NCBI GenBank assembly: GCA_017548365.1
Contig: JAFZAC010000016.1
Span: 124,001-188,000, forward strand
From: Muribaculaceae bacterium
GTDB lineage: Bacteria > Bacteroidota > Bacteroidia > Bacteroidales > Muribaculaceae
Direction: 5' to 3'
DNA length: 64,000 bases
The translations under genes were made by a program, and so were the position numbers. The stretch's first letter is position 1, and the number at the start of each line of letters is the position of its first letter. Under the pieces are notes generated by a model that did no database searches, was not told the DNA's origin, and was given only the letters and a program-made list of their open reading frames with translations. This document shows, in pieces, positions 52,103 through 62,139 of the stretch.

Positions 52103-53192
52103 AATAAACAAATGTCATGAAAAGTGTAAATACTAAATGGCCACTTATAATATAAATAAAGGTCTTATCTCGAGTCTCTCCCCAATTACAATTTAAAAGT
52201 GGATAAATGAGTACAAATGGATACATCAGCCAGGACAAATATGCAATTCTGTTCGTATAATTTGCATACATACACAACATCCATATTCCATTAGTTATTA
52301 AATATATATTAAGTAAAAATTTGTAATTGTTACTTTGAATCTTTTTATAGAATATGGAATACCATCCCATAATAATTGGAATTGCACTATAAATAATAAA
52401 ATCCCATCTAAAACCGATATATCCATATTCTGATTCCTCATTCAATAAATAACCTGCACCATGAGCATCATCCTCAACAATTAATTCTCCAAAAAGGTTT
52501 TGAAAATAATTAATTTGCAGGGCTGCAATTGCCAAAGCAATAATCCAGAAGACTAAATAAACCTTAGTGTTTCTAAAACAAAAAGCCAATACAAAAGCTC
52601 CCAAACATAAAATCATTGAATGATGAAAAAAATATGAAACTATTACTATTGGTATAGCAAAAACATACTGCCAGTCTTTTCTTACTCTAACTGCAATAGC
52701 TAATGCAATAAGAAAGATACTGGCTGCAGCACCTGCTTTTATTCCATTAACAGCATAAGAAAATGTAGAAAATGCTGCTAAATAAACAATATATGATGAA
52801 GAAGGATTGTTAGGGAACATTATCCAGCAGGCCGCGAAAATTCCTATAAAATATATAGCTGCTATAAATATGAAAAATGTTGAATATCCTAAACTTTTAG
52901 AAGCTGTCCAAATATATAAATTATCAAAAATTAGGTTCTGTGCTTCACTGTTCCAAACAAAGTCGTTTCCCTCATTGTTATAATAACCACGAACATAACC
53001 TGTGGTATCCATAAAAGTGATGTCGTTTGGTCTAAAGCCTATAAAAAATACAAGAAAAACTGTTATTAAGAACATAAAAAATAATCCTGTTTTCTTATAT
53101 TCTCTACCGCCTTCGTTGTAATAGTGAACTACAATTAATGAAAGTATGGAAACGACTAATAAGTATAATGGTTGATAATAACTTGCACTCAT
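52095..53192 (-). CDS. EpsG-family membrane protein, probable polysaccharide polymerase
   Basis: A 365-residue polytopic protein with about ten hydrophobic segments. The RPNDITFMDTTGYVRGYY loop after the second helices and IKAGAAASIFLIALAI are features of EpsG, the Wzy-like family that joins repeat units outside the membrane. It is the best polymerase candidate of the locus. Its gene is strongly AT-rich. Confidence 0.75.
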   Translation of the reverse strand: MSASYYQPLYLLVVSILSLIVVHYYNEGGREYKKTGLFFMFLITVFLVFFIGFRPNDITFMDTTGYVRGYYNNEGNDFVWNSEAQNLIFDNLYIWTASKSLGYSTFFIFIAAIYFIGIFAACWIMFPNNPSSSYIVYLAAFSTFSYAVNGIKAGAAASIFLIALAIAVRVRKDWQYVFAIPIVIVSYFFHHSMILCLGAFVLAFCFRNTKVYLVFWIIALAIAALQINYFQNLFGELIVEDDAHGAGYLLNEESEYGYIGFRWDFIIYSAIPIIMGWYSIFYKKIQSNNYKFLLNIYLITNGIWMLCMYANYTNRIAYLSWLMYPFVLIYPLLNCNWGETRDKTFIYIISGHLVFTLFMTFVYYG

Positions 53193-53211
53193 AATAATAC
53201 TTATCTAACAC

Positions 53212-54399
53212 CTATCGACTATGTTTATAAAAATAACAAAACAATATGTGCTTTATCAGAACTTTTATTTTTGTTATAAATGATCTTTCATTCGTTATCT
53301 TTTTTGATACAGCCTCAACCGAAATTAAAGGATCCTCAAGTAACGTAAATAGGCTATCTCGATTTTGATTGTTAATCTTATAAGTATGCATCCAACTTTG
53401 ATAAGGCAAAAAATCATTATAATCTTGAGTCTCACACACTAATTGCTCTTTAATACTATCGAACAACAATTTACCAGCAGTTGTCACCAAACTAACACCT
53501 GAAATGCCTTTTCTGTTGTTCTTAAATTTCTTACCCCAAAAATCACCAAGTCGTATATCAGTATATGCCAATGTACTACGTAATTGACAATCTGTGCAAC
53601 TATCATTAAGTACTTGATTACTGAAAAACAGATTATAAAACTCATTATGTAATGGAGTGCTAAAGTAAGTATTGCCATTTGCTTTTGCCTCGATTGCAAA
53701 ACGCCCCCAACCATATACCTTGCTGCGGAAGTTTACTTTATCTAACTGCTCTACCTTCAATTTCTTTTTGATCATTTTTACCGTCTTATCCCATACATGC
53801 ATAGATGGACATCCATGACAAAATAAGTCAATCAGTACACATCGATCCCGCAGTTTGTGTTGATTAAGATATTTACTTAATGCATATATATGACAAGGAA
53901 GACCAAAAAAAGCATATTTTTGTTCTTTTATATTTGATAAAAGAGTATTTAACGAATCAAATGAATATGGTTGAATGTATTTACTGCCTCTAAATCCTAT
54001 TGTCTCATCTAAAGTGACTGCAATTTTGTGAGAAGCTCTGTTAGTCTCAAAATCATAAATTACACCAACAACATGATATCCTTGCAGAATTAACTCTTTT
54101 GCAAGTAAATCAGCCACACCACCAGAAGTTGTATTATTCAACAAATCGCTGTCTTTTGCTGAAACAGCAAATAATTGTGTTTTATCTAAATCTTGAGCAT
54201 CAGTAATTGATACTTGTTTGTCATATTTATAACAAGTATTCACGCACAATGAGCAATCAATGCATAATTTGTTATCAACCTCTGGTCTATAAAAACCTTT
54301 GCGATTAAGCTTTATTGTAATTGCATTCTTTGGACATACTGCGCCACAAAATTGGCAACTGGTGCAATTACGTAATGATTCTAAAGATAAGATGTTCAT
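53212..54399 (-). CDS. FrhB-like (coenzyme F420 dehydrogenase beta) iron-sulphur flavoprotein, copy 1
   Basis: A 395-residue protein with two 4Fe-4S sites at the N-terminus (CTSCQFCGAVCPKNAI and CIDCSLCVNTC) followed by an FrhB-like domain (GSKYIQPYSF; FFGLPCHIYALSKYL; LIDLFCHGCPS; IRLGDFWG). Proteins of this type are common in polysaccharide clusters of bacteria that lack F420; the electron partner is unknown. The gene lies 5 bases after a pyruvyltransferase gene. The same gene pair recurs at 57369-59647, where the order within the pair is reversed. Confidence 0.85.
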   Translation of the reverse strand: MNILSLESLRNCTSCQFCGAVCPKNAITIKLNRKGFYRPEVDNKLCIDCSLCVNTCYKYDKQVSITDAQDLDKTQLFAVSAKDSDLLNNTTSGGVADLLAKELILQGYHVVGVIYDFETNRASHKIAVTLDETIGFRGSKYIQPYSFDSLNTLLSNIKEQKYAFFGLPCHIYALSKYLNQHKLRDRCVLIDLFCHGCPSMHVWDKTVKMIKKKLKVEQLDKVNFRSKVYGWGRFAIEAKANGNTYFSTPLHNEFYNLFFSNQVLNDSCTDCQLRSTLAYTDIRLGDFWGKKFKNNRKGISGVSLVTTAGKLLFDSIKEQLVCETQDYNDFLPYQSWMHTYKINNQNRDSLFTLLEDPLISVEAVSKKITNERSFITKIKVLIKHILFCYFYKHSR

Positions 54400-54404
54400 G
54401 ATGA

Positions 54405-55502
54405 TTAGATACTAATTGCATTTTTCAAGAATGAAATTGTTTTTTCCCGTTCTTTATTTAACCAAATATCAATTGGCTTATAATCTATAGGTTTCTCACA
54501 TAATTTAAAATCATTGTAATTATGTAATATACGATCTGTCAAACCAGTAATTTTGAGAATGTCCTCAATTCTAGATGTAAAACGAGCCGGCATAATATTC
54601 ACAAAATTGCGGTTAAACATAATGCTATAGGCTGTACAATGGAATGAATCAGTAATTACATACTTTGCATACTTAATCAATGAAAGAAAGTCTTGTGGTG
54701 AAGGCGCAGTAAGGCATTCTCCATTGTTTATTTTGGTGTCTTGTCGCGTCCTAACATGAATAAGCTTCAAATTATGGTAATCAGCCAAGTCTTTCATATA
54801 TTTAGTAAACGAAAGATTACGTCCTAATTGGTAAGCGAGTATGTAATCCTCATCATATAATCTTGGTGAAGCAAACTCATGCCAAAACAACGGATCGACA
54901 GCCAATGTTGGGTCAAGAACTAATGTTGCATCAAATCCAAGTTTATGTAGAATATCTACTCCAGTCTGTTCCCGAACGGATATTGCATCATAATGACTCA
55001 ACAGTTCTTTTACTTCGCTTTGAAAGATTTCTGGAATTGTCTCTATGCCAAAACTAGCAGCAAATGCAATTTTCTTCGTTCCTGCAGGAGCAAAATCAAG
55101 AAAAAATGGTCTTGGAACTCCTCCTTGACAAACGACATTCCATGTCTGGTCACTTCCAGTACAATATATTTCTGCTTCAGGATAACCATCTTTCAATTCA
55201 TTATCAGATAAAAAACGTTTATCTGTCAAATGAAGATATTCTTTCCTGAAATTATCAAGAATTCTACTACGTTCGTTATCGCGAAATAACAAATAAGAAA
55301 TCAAACTTTTTCCCTTCTGAACAAATGATAAATTTCTGGCTTTAAGAATTTTCCACACTGAATTCAATTGAGCTGTTTCTCTAACGTAGTCAATGGTTAA
55401 AACTTCACATCCCAATTGTTCAAAAATACGCTCTGTGGCTAAAGTTTGCAAAACTGATCCATAATTATCTATGGCATGTAGAGTTATGTTAGCTACTTTC
55501 AT
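54405..55502 (-). CDS. Polysaccharide pyruvyltransferase family protein, copy 1
   Basis: A 365-residue protein of the CsaB/WcaK-like family. It begins VANITLHAIDNYGSVLQTLA and has the family blocks YCTGSDQTWN, SVREQTGVDIL, LVLDPTLAVDP and the closing YVITDSFHCTAYSIMF with the conserved DSFHC/G motif. These enzymes add a ketal pyruvate to sugars from phosphoenolpyruvate, although the family may include other transferases. It is paired with the FrhB-like gene 5 bases downstream. Confidence 0.87.
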   Translation of the reverse strand: MKVANITLHAIDNYGSVLQTLATERIFEQLGCEVLTIDYVRETAQLNSVWKILKARNLSFVQKGKSLISYLLFRDNERSRILDNFRKEYLHLTDKRFLSDNELKDGYPEAEIYCTGSDQTWNVVCQGGVPRPFFLDFAPAGTKKIAFAASFGIETIPEIFQSEVKELLSHYDAISVREQTGVDILHKLGFDATLVLDPTLAVDPLFWHEFASPRLYDEDYILAYQLGRNLSFTKYMKDLADYHNLKLIHVRTRQDTKINNGECLTAPSPQDFLSLIKYAKYVITDSFHCTAYSIMFNRNFVNIMPARFTSRIEDILKITGLTDRILHNYNDFKLCEKPIDYKPIDIWLNKEREKTISFLKNAISI

Positions 55503-55519
55503 ATCTTAAAAAAATATAG

Positions 55520-56404
55520 TTAAAATGCATCAACCCATGTGTTTATATCGTACTGCTTTAAAATTTTGCTTTCAACATCCTGAAAAGGTGTGCTCAGAAA
55601 CTCTCGCAATCGTTCTTTATCATCAACACCAATAATAAAAATATTGTTCGGATTATAGAAAGCATATTCTTTGATATTTACATTATTTGTTAATAGTTTT
55701 TTCTTAAATGACAATGCTTCAAGTGGTCGTAATGTAATATCATGTTGATTCTTCTGCACAATATCAATTACACATCTCGACTTTTTTATATGTTCTAAGT
55801 TCTCTTTATATGTTATGAAATCAGACAAAGATGCTGGAGTGATATAAAGACATTTATAATCTTTCAATAGATTTACTGTCTCTTGAATTTGGTCTCCACG
55901 ATTCTTTGGTGCACCCAAGAAATAAAAATCATATAAAGGTTGTGTCTTCTGTAATTTTACATTCATATTATAAAAAGTATTGTGATAAATCATATCATAA
56001 TTTGTGGCATCATCAAGATCGAATGTATGTAACTTAACACCAATTTCACGCAATAGATCAATTGATTTATTTAAAATAGATGTAGTCTTAACAGGATTCC
56101 ACATCCACAAATTTAAAATAACATTATCATTAGTTACTTTTCGTAATGCATGATGTAAAACTGGTGTGTAATTAGCACTGACTATAACCTGATCACCACT
56201 TTTTAGTTTTTTGAGTTCCTGACGTAATTTTCGACCTATAACAAATGAAGCAGGGAAGAAACGATTAGGATAAAGTTTCCTAATCACACGTTGTGGGAAA
56301 ATACAAAAACGATTCAACGGAAACTCCTTAACGTCTTCACGATTTCGAACTCCATCAAGCATAAAGTCCCATAGTTCCATATCTGGATGAATAATATAGA
56401 TCAT
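55520..56404 (-). CDS. Probable GT-B-type glycosyltransferase, unrecognised family
   Basis: A 294-residue protein without transmembrane segments. I do not recognise the exact family. The C-terminal part CVIDIVQKNQHDITLRPLEA followed by LSFKKKLLTNN looks like the nucleotide-sugar-binding end of GT-B enzymes (R-x-x-E-A motif), as in CgeB-like and lipopolysaccharide core transferases. It overlaps the preceding GT2 gene by 4 bases, which fits a role in adding a sugar. Confidence 0.6.
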   Translation of the reverse strand: MIYIIHPDMELWDFMLDGVRNREDVKEFPLNRFCIFPQRVIRKLYPNRFFPASFVIGRKLRQELKKLKSGDQVIVSANYTPVLHHALRKVTNDNVILNLWMWNPVKTTSILNKSIDLLREIGVKLHTFDLDDATNYDMIYHNTFYNMNVKLQKTQPLYDFYFLGAPKNRGDQIQETVNLLKDYKCLYITPASLSDFITYKENLEHIKKSRCVIDIVQKNQHDITLRPLEALSFKKKLLTNNVNIKEYAFYNPNNIFIIGVDDKERLREFLSTPFQDVESKILKQYDINTWVDAF

Positions 56405-57366
56405 ATTCTTATCAAATTATAAAAGTCATAAATTTTTAAAACAAACTTAGCAATTAATTCATGATCATCTCTCACAAGTTTTGCAGCTTTTTTTAAATAG
56501 CTTGCTATTGGGTAAACATCAATATCCTCATTAGACTCGGGATAAATTTGTTTCCATTTTTTAAAATCCCTTAGGTGTGAATCTCTAAGAAATCGTTGCT
56601 TAAGCTGAAATTTCAGATAATTTAAATCCGTTTTATATTTATTTGTTAGACCTTTATCATCAAGAAATTGTTGCATTCTTTCCCCACATTTTATTAGTTC
56701 CAAATATTTTGATAAACTAATTGTATGCGTTATTGAATTCTCATTCTGAATATAATGATAATAGGCTTTAGGAATAACAATAACTTTATTTGCTAAAATT
56801 TGGCATTTAATAGAGAACAAAAAATCTTCACCCCAATTAATATCTTTCTCAAAACCAATATTATTATTTATGATTAGTTCTCTTTTTACCAGTTTATTAA
56901 CTAAAGAACCACGAATTGGACTTAAATTAAAAATGATCTTAAAATCTTCATCGGGGAATTTAACTTCTTTTATTCCTCTTCCTTCTGTATCTATAATATA
57001 ATTACAACATACTACGTCTGCATTATTATGCTTTGCATTATTGTATAAAGACTCATACATGTCTTTATCAATCCAATCATCAGAATCGCAATGTATTACA
57101 TATTCACCCGTAACATTATCAAGTCCTTCTTGTCGTGTGAAAGCCACACCCTTGTTAACATTACGGTTAATAATCTTAACATCGTTATTTCTTGATTGAT
57201 AATTATGAAGGACACTATTAATTATATCAATACTATCGTCAGTGGAGCCATCATTAACAAAGATATACTCAATCTCATCCAAAGTCTGAGAGAACAACGA
57301 CTCACAGCATCTTTTAATATACTTGCCAGCATTATAGACTGGTATAACAACAGATACTTTGTACAT
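56401..57366 (-). CDS. Glycosyltransferase family 2
   Basis: A 321-residue GT-A enzyme: MYKVSVVIPVYNAGKYIKRC, FVNDGSTDDSIDI, VIHCDSDDWIDKDMY. The chain start was set at 57366, 2 bases after the pyruvyltransferase stop; an upstream start at 57396 would overlap that gene and add a non-family tail. The long C-terminal half is variable, as usual for GT2, and gives no donor information. Confidence 0.9.
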   Translation of the reverse strand: MYKVSVVIPVYNAGKYIKRCCESLFSQTLDEIEYIFVNDGSTDDSIDIINSVLHNYQSRNNDVKIINRNVNKGVAFTRQEGLDNVTGEYVIHCDSDDWIDKDMYESLYNNAKHNNADVVCCNYIIDTEGRGIKEVKFPDEDFKIIFNLSPIRGSLVNKLVKRELIINNNIGFEKDINWGEDFLFSIKCQILANKVIVIPKAYYHYIQNENSITHTISLSKYLELIKCGERMQQFLDDKGLTNKYKTDLNYLKFQLKQRFLRDSHLRDFKKWKQIYPESNEDIDVYPIASYLKKAAKLVRDDHELIAKFVLKIYDFYNLIRI

Positions 57367-57368
57367 AC

Positions 57369-58466
57369 TTAGTCCTCTATCGCATTCACGAACCATTCAA
57401 TTGATTTATTTGATTCTTTATCAAGATTCTTGATAAATTCCGCCTTATCAAAAGTTGTTTCATTTATATTATAAACTTCATCATCTTCAACATGCTTTAT
57501 ATGGCCTTCTAAATCAAATTTCTTCAAAACCTGACCAATACGATTGTCTCCGTTTAAAGGAACGATCGATATGAAGTTATTATTAAGCATTAACGAGAAT
57601 ACCGTACCATGGAAAGAATCTGTTATTATATGCTTGGCATTTTTTATGAGTCCTAACCATTCTCTCGGTCCAGCGGAAGTGATATAATTTGCATTTACTC
57701 CATTAATTTTGTTGCCAACCGAAATCAACTTTAAACCATTAGATTTAGCTACTCTTTCAGCATAACTGATATTTGATTTATTTGGATGTAAAGAGAAAAA
57801 TAGAAGATAATCCTCTTTAATGTGAGGGGTAACACTAATTTGAACGTAATGTTCAATTGGCAAGAGCATTGTTGGGTCAAGAGTGATCTCTATTTCAGCA
57901 TTATAATAATCGGCTAGAACATTCTTTGTGTTTTCTTCTCTTACAGATATATGCTTATATTGAGGAATGTTCTCTTTATACAAATATTTATATTGGTCAC
58001 CAATAGTAACCTCACCAATGCTACTGGCATATGCAATCTTTTTACCTTTGGTAAAAGCAAGAAGAAAAGCATCTGGAGCAATTGTTAGTCTTGGATTAAG
58101 TGTCTGATCACTTCCTGTACAATAGACATCAAGTAATGGAGGCGAGTCAAAAAGCTGATCTACACTATAGTAAGCACTAGTATATTTAAGTGATTTGTTG
58201 AAATTCCTGAAACGGAATATCTTTATCGGATTGCGAAAATAATAATATATCCGTCCTTTTATACATGACCACCGTCTTGATTTACTTATGGTCATATGGT
58301 TCTTACTTCTCAAATAAAATATTTTATCATGAGAACGTAAGTCAATTATTTCAGGAGAGTAACCTTGTTTTTTCAAAAACTGGTAGGTAGCATAAGCCTG
58401 GAGAGCAGCACCATATGATGCGATATTTTTATGAAATGTTATGATTCCGATTTTTTTATTTTGCAT
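57369..58466 (-). CDS. Polysaccharide pyruvyltransferase family protein, copy 2
   Basis: A 365-residue CsaB/WcaK-like protein: IGIITFHKNIASYGAALQAYA, VYCTGSDQTLNPRL, ISVREENTKNVL, EITLDPTMLLPI and HIITDSFHGTVFSLML. It has the same length as copy 1 but differs through most of the sequence, so it probably makes a different modification. It overlaps the FrhB-like copy 2 gene by 28 bases, tighter coupling than in the other pair. Confidence 0.87.
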   Translation of the reverse strand: MQNKKIGIITFHKNIASYGAALQAYATYQFLKKQGYSPEIIDLRSHDKIFYLRSKNHMTISKSRRWSCIKGRIYYYFRNPIKIFRFRNFNKSLKYTSAYYSVDQLFDSPPLLDVYCTGSDQTLNPRLTIAPDAFLLAFTKGKKIAYASSIGEVTIGDQYKYLYKENIPQYKHISVREENTKNVLADYYNAEIEITLDPTMLLPIEHYVQISVTPHIKEDYLLFFSLHPNKSNISYAERVAKSNGLKLISVGNKINGVNANYITSAGPREWLGLIKNAKHIITDSFHGTVFSLMLNNNFISIVPLNGDNRIGQVLKKFDLEGHIKHVEDDEVYNINETTFDKAEFIKNLDKESNKSIEWFVNAIED

Positions 58467-59647
58467 AGCATTTTATTAACAACTTTATGTTTATATTTAG
58501 AATCAATATATTGAATAATAGAATTGATAAAAAGCAAAGGTCTATATTTCAGACTAACTTTACTTTCCGGTTTTCCATAAAGAATCTTGAGCGTTTCAAA
58601 ATCACAGGATTTCACAATTTTAGGATACAGTTTTCTCAATGGATGATATTTGAAAAAATTACTGGGATTGAAATAGTCTTTATTTCTGGGTAGGCATTCT
58701 TCCCAGTCAATACTCTCGTAGTGCAAATTATTATTTTCTAAAAGAATTTGACCTTTTAATGTATGTATAATACACAAAGATAAACCTTTATTCTTTTGGT
58801 CTTCATACTTCTTCGCTCCCCAAAAATCACCAATTGTAATATCTGATTGTCGTTGTAATCCTGTCTTGAATGGGCAATTGTAACAAGACCATCTTAATGT
58901 CTTATTTGCATTGAAAGAATCAAAGAAATAATTATTTTCATCTTGTACTTTACATCCATTCTCATCTATCAAAGTCATAGCATAACCATATTTCCAAGTT
59001 TTGTCTCTAAAAGATTGTATTTTTGATATTTTAGGGTTATGACTATCTAAGTATAAAAATAAATCTTTACGTGATGGCACACCATGACAAATGAGATCAA
59101 TTGAAAACAAATTTTCCCACAGTTTTTTAGGGATAATATTATAGAGTCCAGCTATTTGACAAGGCGTTCCTGAGAACAATATTTTTTTGCCTTCTTTTAA
59201 CTTGTTAAGAACCTCATTGTATATACCGCAAGTTCTGCTTTGAATATATTTAGAACCCTGAAGCAAGTGTAAATCATCGATGTTATCTATTAAAATGTGC
59301 TTAACATCCAAACTATCAATGTATGCTCCAGCAACAAATCCACCACTTAAGATGAAATCTTTCGCTATTTGTGCGAATGTTCCTCCAGAACTTGATTTCT
59401 TTATTAGAATATCATCATTGGTCCAAGACGCAAATGGTGAAGACTTTGTGGATAATCCCTTATTTTTATTTAACACTGGGCAAACCTTCTCACATTTATG
59501 GCATTGTATGCATAAATTGTAGTCTATTTTTGGCATAAAATGACCATCTTCCATAAGTTCAAATTTTATACAGTGTTTCGGACATATGTCACCACAAGTC
59601 ATACATCCAATACATTTGTATTTATTTGGAAGATTAGATTTTTTCAT
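58439..59647 (-). CDS. FrhB-like (coenzyme F420 dehydrogenase beta) iron-sulphur flavoprotein, copy 2
   Basis: A 402-residue protein with two 4Fe-4S sites (CIGCMTCGDICPKHCI and CIQCHKCEKVCPVLN) and an FrhB-like domain (SSGGTFAQIAKDFI; LQGSKYIQSR; LFSGTPCQIAGL; SIDLICHGVPS; DITIGDFWGAKK). It is like copy 1 in layout but is a divergent relative, not a recent duplicate. It overlaps the flippase gene by 4 bases and the pyruvyltransferase gene by 28, so all three are likely made together. Confidence 0.85.
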   Translation of the reverse strand: MKKSNLPNKYKCIGCMTCGDICPKHCIKFELMEDGHFMPKIDYNLCIQCHKCEKVCPVLNKNKGLSTKSSPFASWTNDDILIKKSSSGGTFAQIAKDFILSGGFVAGAYIDSLDVKHILIDNIDDLHLLQGSKYIQSRTCGIYNEVLNKLKEGKKILFSGTPCQIAGLYNIIPKKLWENLFSIDLICHGVPSRKDLFLYLDSHNPKISKIQSFRDKTWKYGYAMTLIDENGCKVQDENNYFFDSFNANKTLRWSCYNCPFKTGLQRQSDITIGDFWGAKKYEDQKNKGLSLCIIHTLKGQILLENNNLHYESIDWEECLPRNKDYFNPSNFFKYHPLRKLYPKIVKSCDFETLKILYGKPESKVSLKYRPLLFINSIIQYIDSKYKHKVVNKMLCKIKKSES

Positions 59648-61188
59648 TTTCTTAATTTCAGTTTTGATAAAACAAGGTTTTTTATTTGCCTTCTTTCATT
59701 GGCACTTAGACCTAATGATATAACAAAAAATAGAGTTATCAAGAAATAAGTTATGGCTAAAATTATGTCTTTATTATCAAAAAACAGATTTAATAAAGAT
59801 ACAACAATTATTGTTGGCACAAAAACATATACACATGGTATCACAGTTTTTGTAAAATATTGACCAAAATTCATCTTTAAAACCTTAACCATATATACAA
59901 CTCTATAGATAAAAGCAAAACAACAAACTAAAAAACGTGTGATTAATGCCCAGGTAGGAGATAAACCAAGATTCATTAGCAAAATTGTTACTGGGAAATT
60001 CAGAAACAATATCGAACTTATGATAATTTGATAAACTTTAATTTCACCTGTTGCATTAGCGGACATTGCCAAAGGAGCCGCTAAAGCATCAACAACACAA
60101 ACCATTATTATATATTGACAAAACTCTGTTGCATATTTGGGCACTATACCGAGCCATATACTCAACAAACCATTGCATCGAAAAAATAATGGAACTGCGC
60201 AAATGATCACAAGGAAAAAACTATATTTTGTTGTTCTATAAACCAAATCAAAAAAGTCATCAAAATTATTCTCGGCATATTTTTTTGTGATTTGAGGCCT
60301 AAATGCAGTTTGAAAATTCCCAGTAAAGCTAGTTGTTGCAGCATATACTTGATTAGCTATTGATAATGCAGCATTTACAACAACACCATAAAAATAGTTC
60401 AATATTAAGTCGACACCTTGATATGTAGCTAAAACGGCAACACTGCCAAGTAAATTCCATCCAGAAAATGACAACATCTGTTTTAGCAAAGGTTTTTCAA
60501 TTCTACGCAATATACGACAGTCTTTGAAACGAGTGTTATTATAATAAACATAAAACAACGTAATGCCAACAGAGACGATTGCTCCTAATGCTGCGTATGT
60601 TATAAGTCTGTCAAAAGATGAAATTAGAAGCATATATACTATCAAGAGTTTCATGCAGACATCCACTATTCCTATAATAGCAAATGCAGTCATTCGCTCA
60701 TGAGCTATCATGCTTGCATTAAATGGAGAACGAATAATACGAGAAACAGTTGTTAAGATAGCAAACTGAAAAACCCAATTTGCTGCATACATCCTACCAT
60801 CAGGAACCTTTACATAATTGTTTAAATAATAAAGACCTATTGTTTCGCCTAATATTACTATTACAGCAGCAAAAATAACTTGAACATGAAATCCGTTTGA
60901 GAAAACCTTAGTTACACCATTACGACTTCCTTTTCCAAGTTCAAAATTCAGAAATCTTTGAATTGAACTAACTAATGTGTTGTTGACAAAAGCAAATAAA
61001 GTAACAATTCCACCAACAACACCATAAGTGCCAAAATCCTCAACACCAAGAGTTTGCAAAACCACTCGTGATGTGTATAAACTCACAAGCATGGCAAAAG
61101 CCATACGAATGTATAAAGCAATTGTATTTTTTGCTAAACGCTTATTTGCAGAGTTCCGAGATTCTGGTTGATTTATGTCCGATGACAT
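59644..61188 (-). CDS. Oligosaccharide flippase (Wzx/MATE-like)
   Basis: A 514-residue polytopic protein with about 12-14 transmembrane helices from residue 20 on. Typical stretches are LYTSRVVLQTLGVEDFGTYG, LVSSIQRFLNFELGKG and VVNAALSIANQVYAA, matching the Wzx group in the MOP superfamily. It flips undecaprenyl-linked repeat units across the inner membrane. Its N-terminus is short and basic (RNSANKRLAKN) with no signal. It lies 37 bases after rmlA. Confidence 0.88.
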   Translation of the reverse strand: MSSDINQPESRNSANKRLAKNTIALYIRMAFAMLVSLYTSRVVLQTLGVEDFGTYGVVGGIVTLFAFVNNTLVSSIQRFLNFELGKGSRNGVTKVFSNGFHVQVIFAAVIVILGETIGLYYLNNYVKVPDGRMYAANWVFQFAILTTVSRIIRSPFNASMIAHERMTAFAIIGIVDVCMKLLIVYMLLISSFDRLITYAALGAIVSVGITLFYVYYNNTRFKDCRILRRIEKPLLKQMLSFSGWNLLGSVAVLATYQGVDLILNYFYGVVVNAALSIANQVYAATTSFTGNFQTAFRPQITKKYAENNFDDFFDLVYRTTKYSFFLVIICAVPLFFRCNGLLSIWLGIVPKYATEFCQYIIMVCVVDALAAPLAMSANATGEIKVYQIIISSILFLNFPVTILLMNLGLSPTWALITRFLVCCFAFIYRVVYMVKVLKMNFGQYFTKTVIPCVYVFVPTIIVVSLLNLFFDNKDIILAITYFLITLFFVISLGLSANERRQIKNLVLSKLKLRK

Positions 61189-61225
61189 GTTATAACTTTA
61201 TAAACAATTGTTATTTCGGAAACAA

Positions 61226-62119
61226 TTATATTTTATTCCGGTCTAACTCATCAATTACTTTGAGAAGGTATTGACCATATTGATTCTTCAGCATTGGCTT
61301 AGCAAGTTCTTTCATTTTTTCTCTATCTATCCAGCCTCTTCGATAAGCAATGCCTTCTAAACATGCAATTTTTAATCCTTGACGTTTCTCAATAACCTCA
61401 ACAAAAATTGATGCCTCAGACAAAGAATCATGTGTGCCTGTATCAAGCCAAGCATAACCTCGGTCTAATGTAATAAGTCCAAGTTGCCCTCTGTTCATAA
61501 ATTCCTGATTCACTGATGTTATTTCTAACTCTCCACGAGCAGAAGGCTTTATGTTTTTTGCTATCTCAACTACATCATTAGGGTAAAAATATAGTCCTAC
61601 CACAGCATAGTTTGATTTAGGATATTTCGGTTTCTCCTCAATACTCATACAGTTACCATCTTTATCAATCTCAGCAACACCATATCGTTCTGGATCATCT
61701 ACCCAATAACCAAATATCGTAGCTTTGGATTCATTCTCTGCACGTTCAACAGACTTATTTAGTAGTTTTGTAAAACCAGCTCCGTGGAATATATTATCTC
61801 CAAGCACCAAAGCAACAGAATCATTTCCAATAAATTCTTCACCTATAATGAATGCTTGAGCCAAACCGTCAGGAGATGGTTGCTCTGCGTACTCAAACTT
61901 TAAACCAAAATCTGAGCCATCACCTAAAAGTCTCTTGAATCCAGGAAGATCAAATGGAGTTGAAATTATAAGAATTTCTCTTATACCAGCCATCATTAAA
62001 ACTGATATAGGATAATAAATCATAGGTTTATCATATACGGGAAGCATTTGCTTACTTACTCCTTTGGTGATTGGATATAAACGTGTGCCTGAGCCACCAG
62101 CTAAAACTATACCTTTCAT
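61226..62119 (-). CDS. rfbA: Glucose-1-phosphate thymidylyltransferase
   Basis: A 297-residue Rml[21 protein letters not shown] and [15 protein letters not shown] at the nucleotide site, LGDNIFHG, and [19 protein letters not shown]. It makes dTDP-glucose, the start of dTDP-rhamnose and other dTDP-deoxy sugars. RmlB, RmlC and RmlD genes are not in this window, so either they lie elsewhere or the product feeds another path. It lies 20 bases after ugd. Confidence 0.95.
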   Translation of the reverse strand: MKGIVLAGGSGTRLYPITKGVSKQMLPVYDKPMIYYPISVLMMAGIREILIISTPFDLPGFKRLLGDGSDFGLKFEYAEQPSPDGLAQAFIIGEEFIGNDSVALVLGDNIFHGAGFTKLLNKSVERAENESKATIFGYWVDDPERYGVAEIDKDGNCMSIEEKPKYPKSNYAVVGLYFYPNDVVEIAKNIKPSARGELEITSVNQEFMNRGQLGLITLDRGYAWLDTGTHDSLSEASIFVEVIEKRQGLKIACLEGIAYRRGWIDREKMKELAKPMLKNQYGQYLLKVIDELDRNKI

Positions 62120-62139
62120 AATGTTGAATCAAATTAAAA

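Noticed and set aside
53212-59647. Evidence for true F420-dependent metabolism
   Set aside because: The FrhB-like proteins sit in a glycan locus with pyruvyltransferases, and no F420 synthesis gene is seen; the family name reflects ancestry only.
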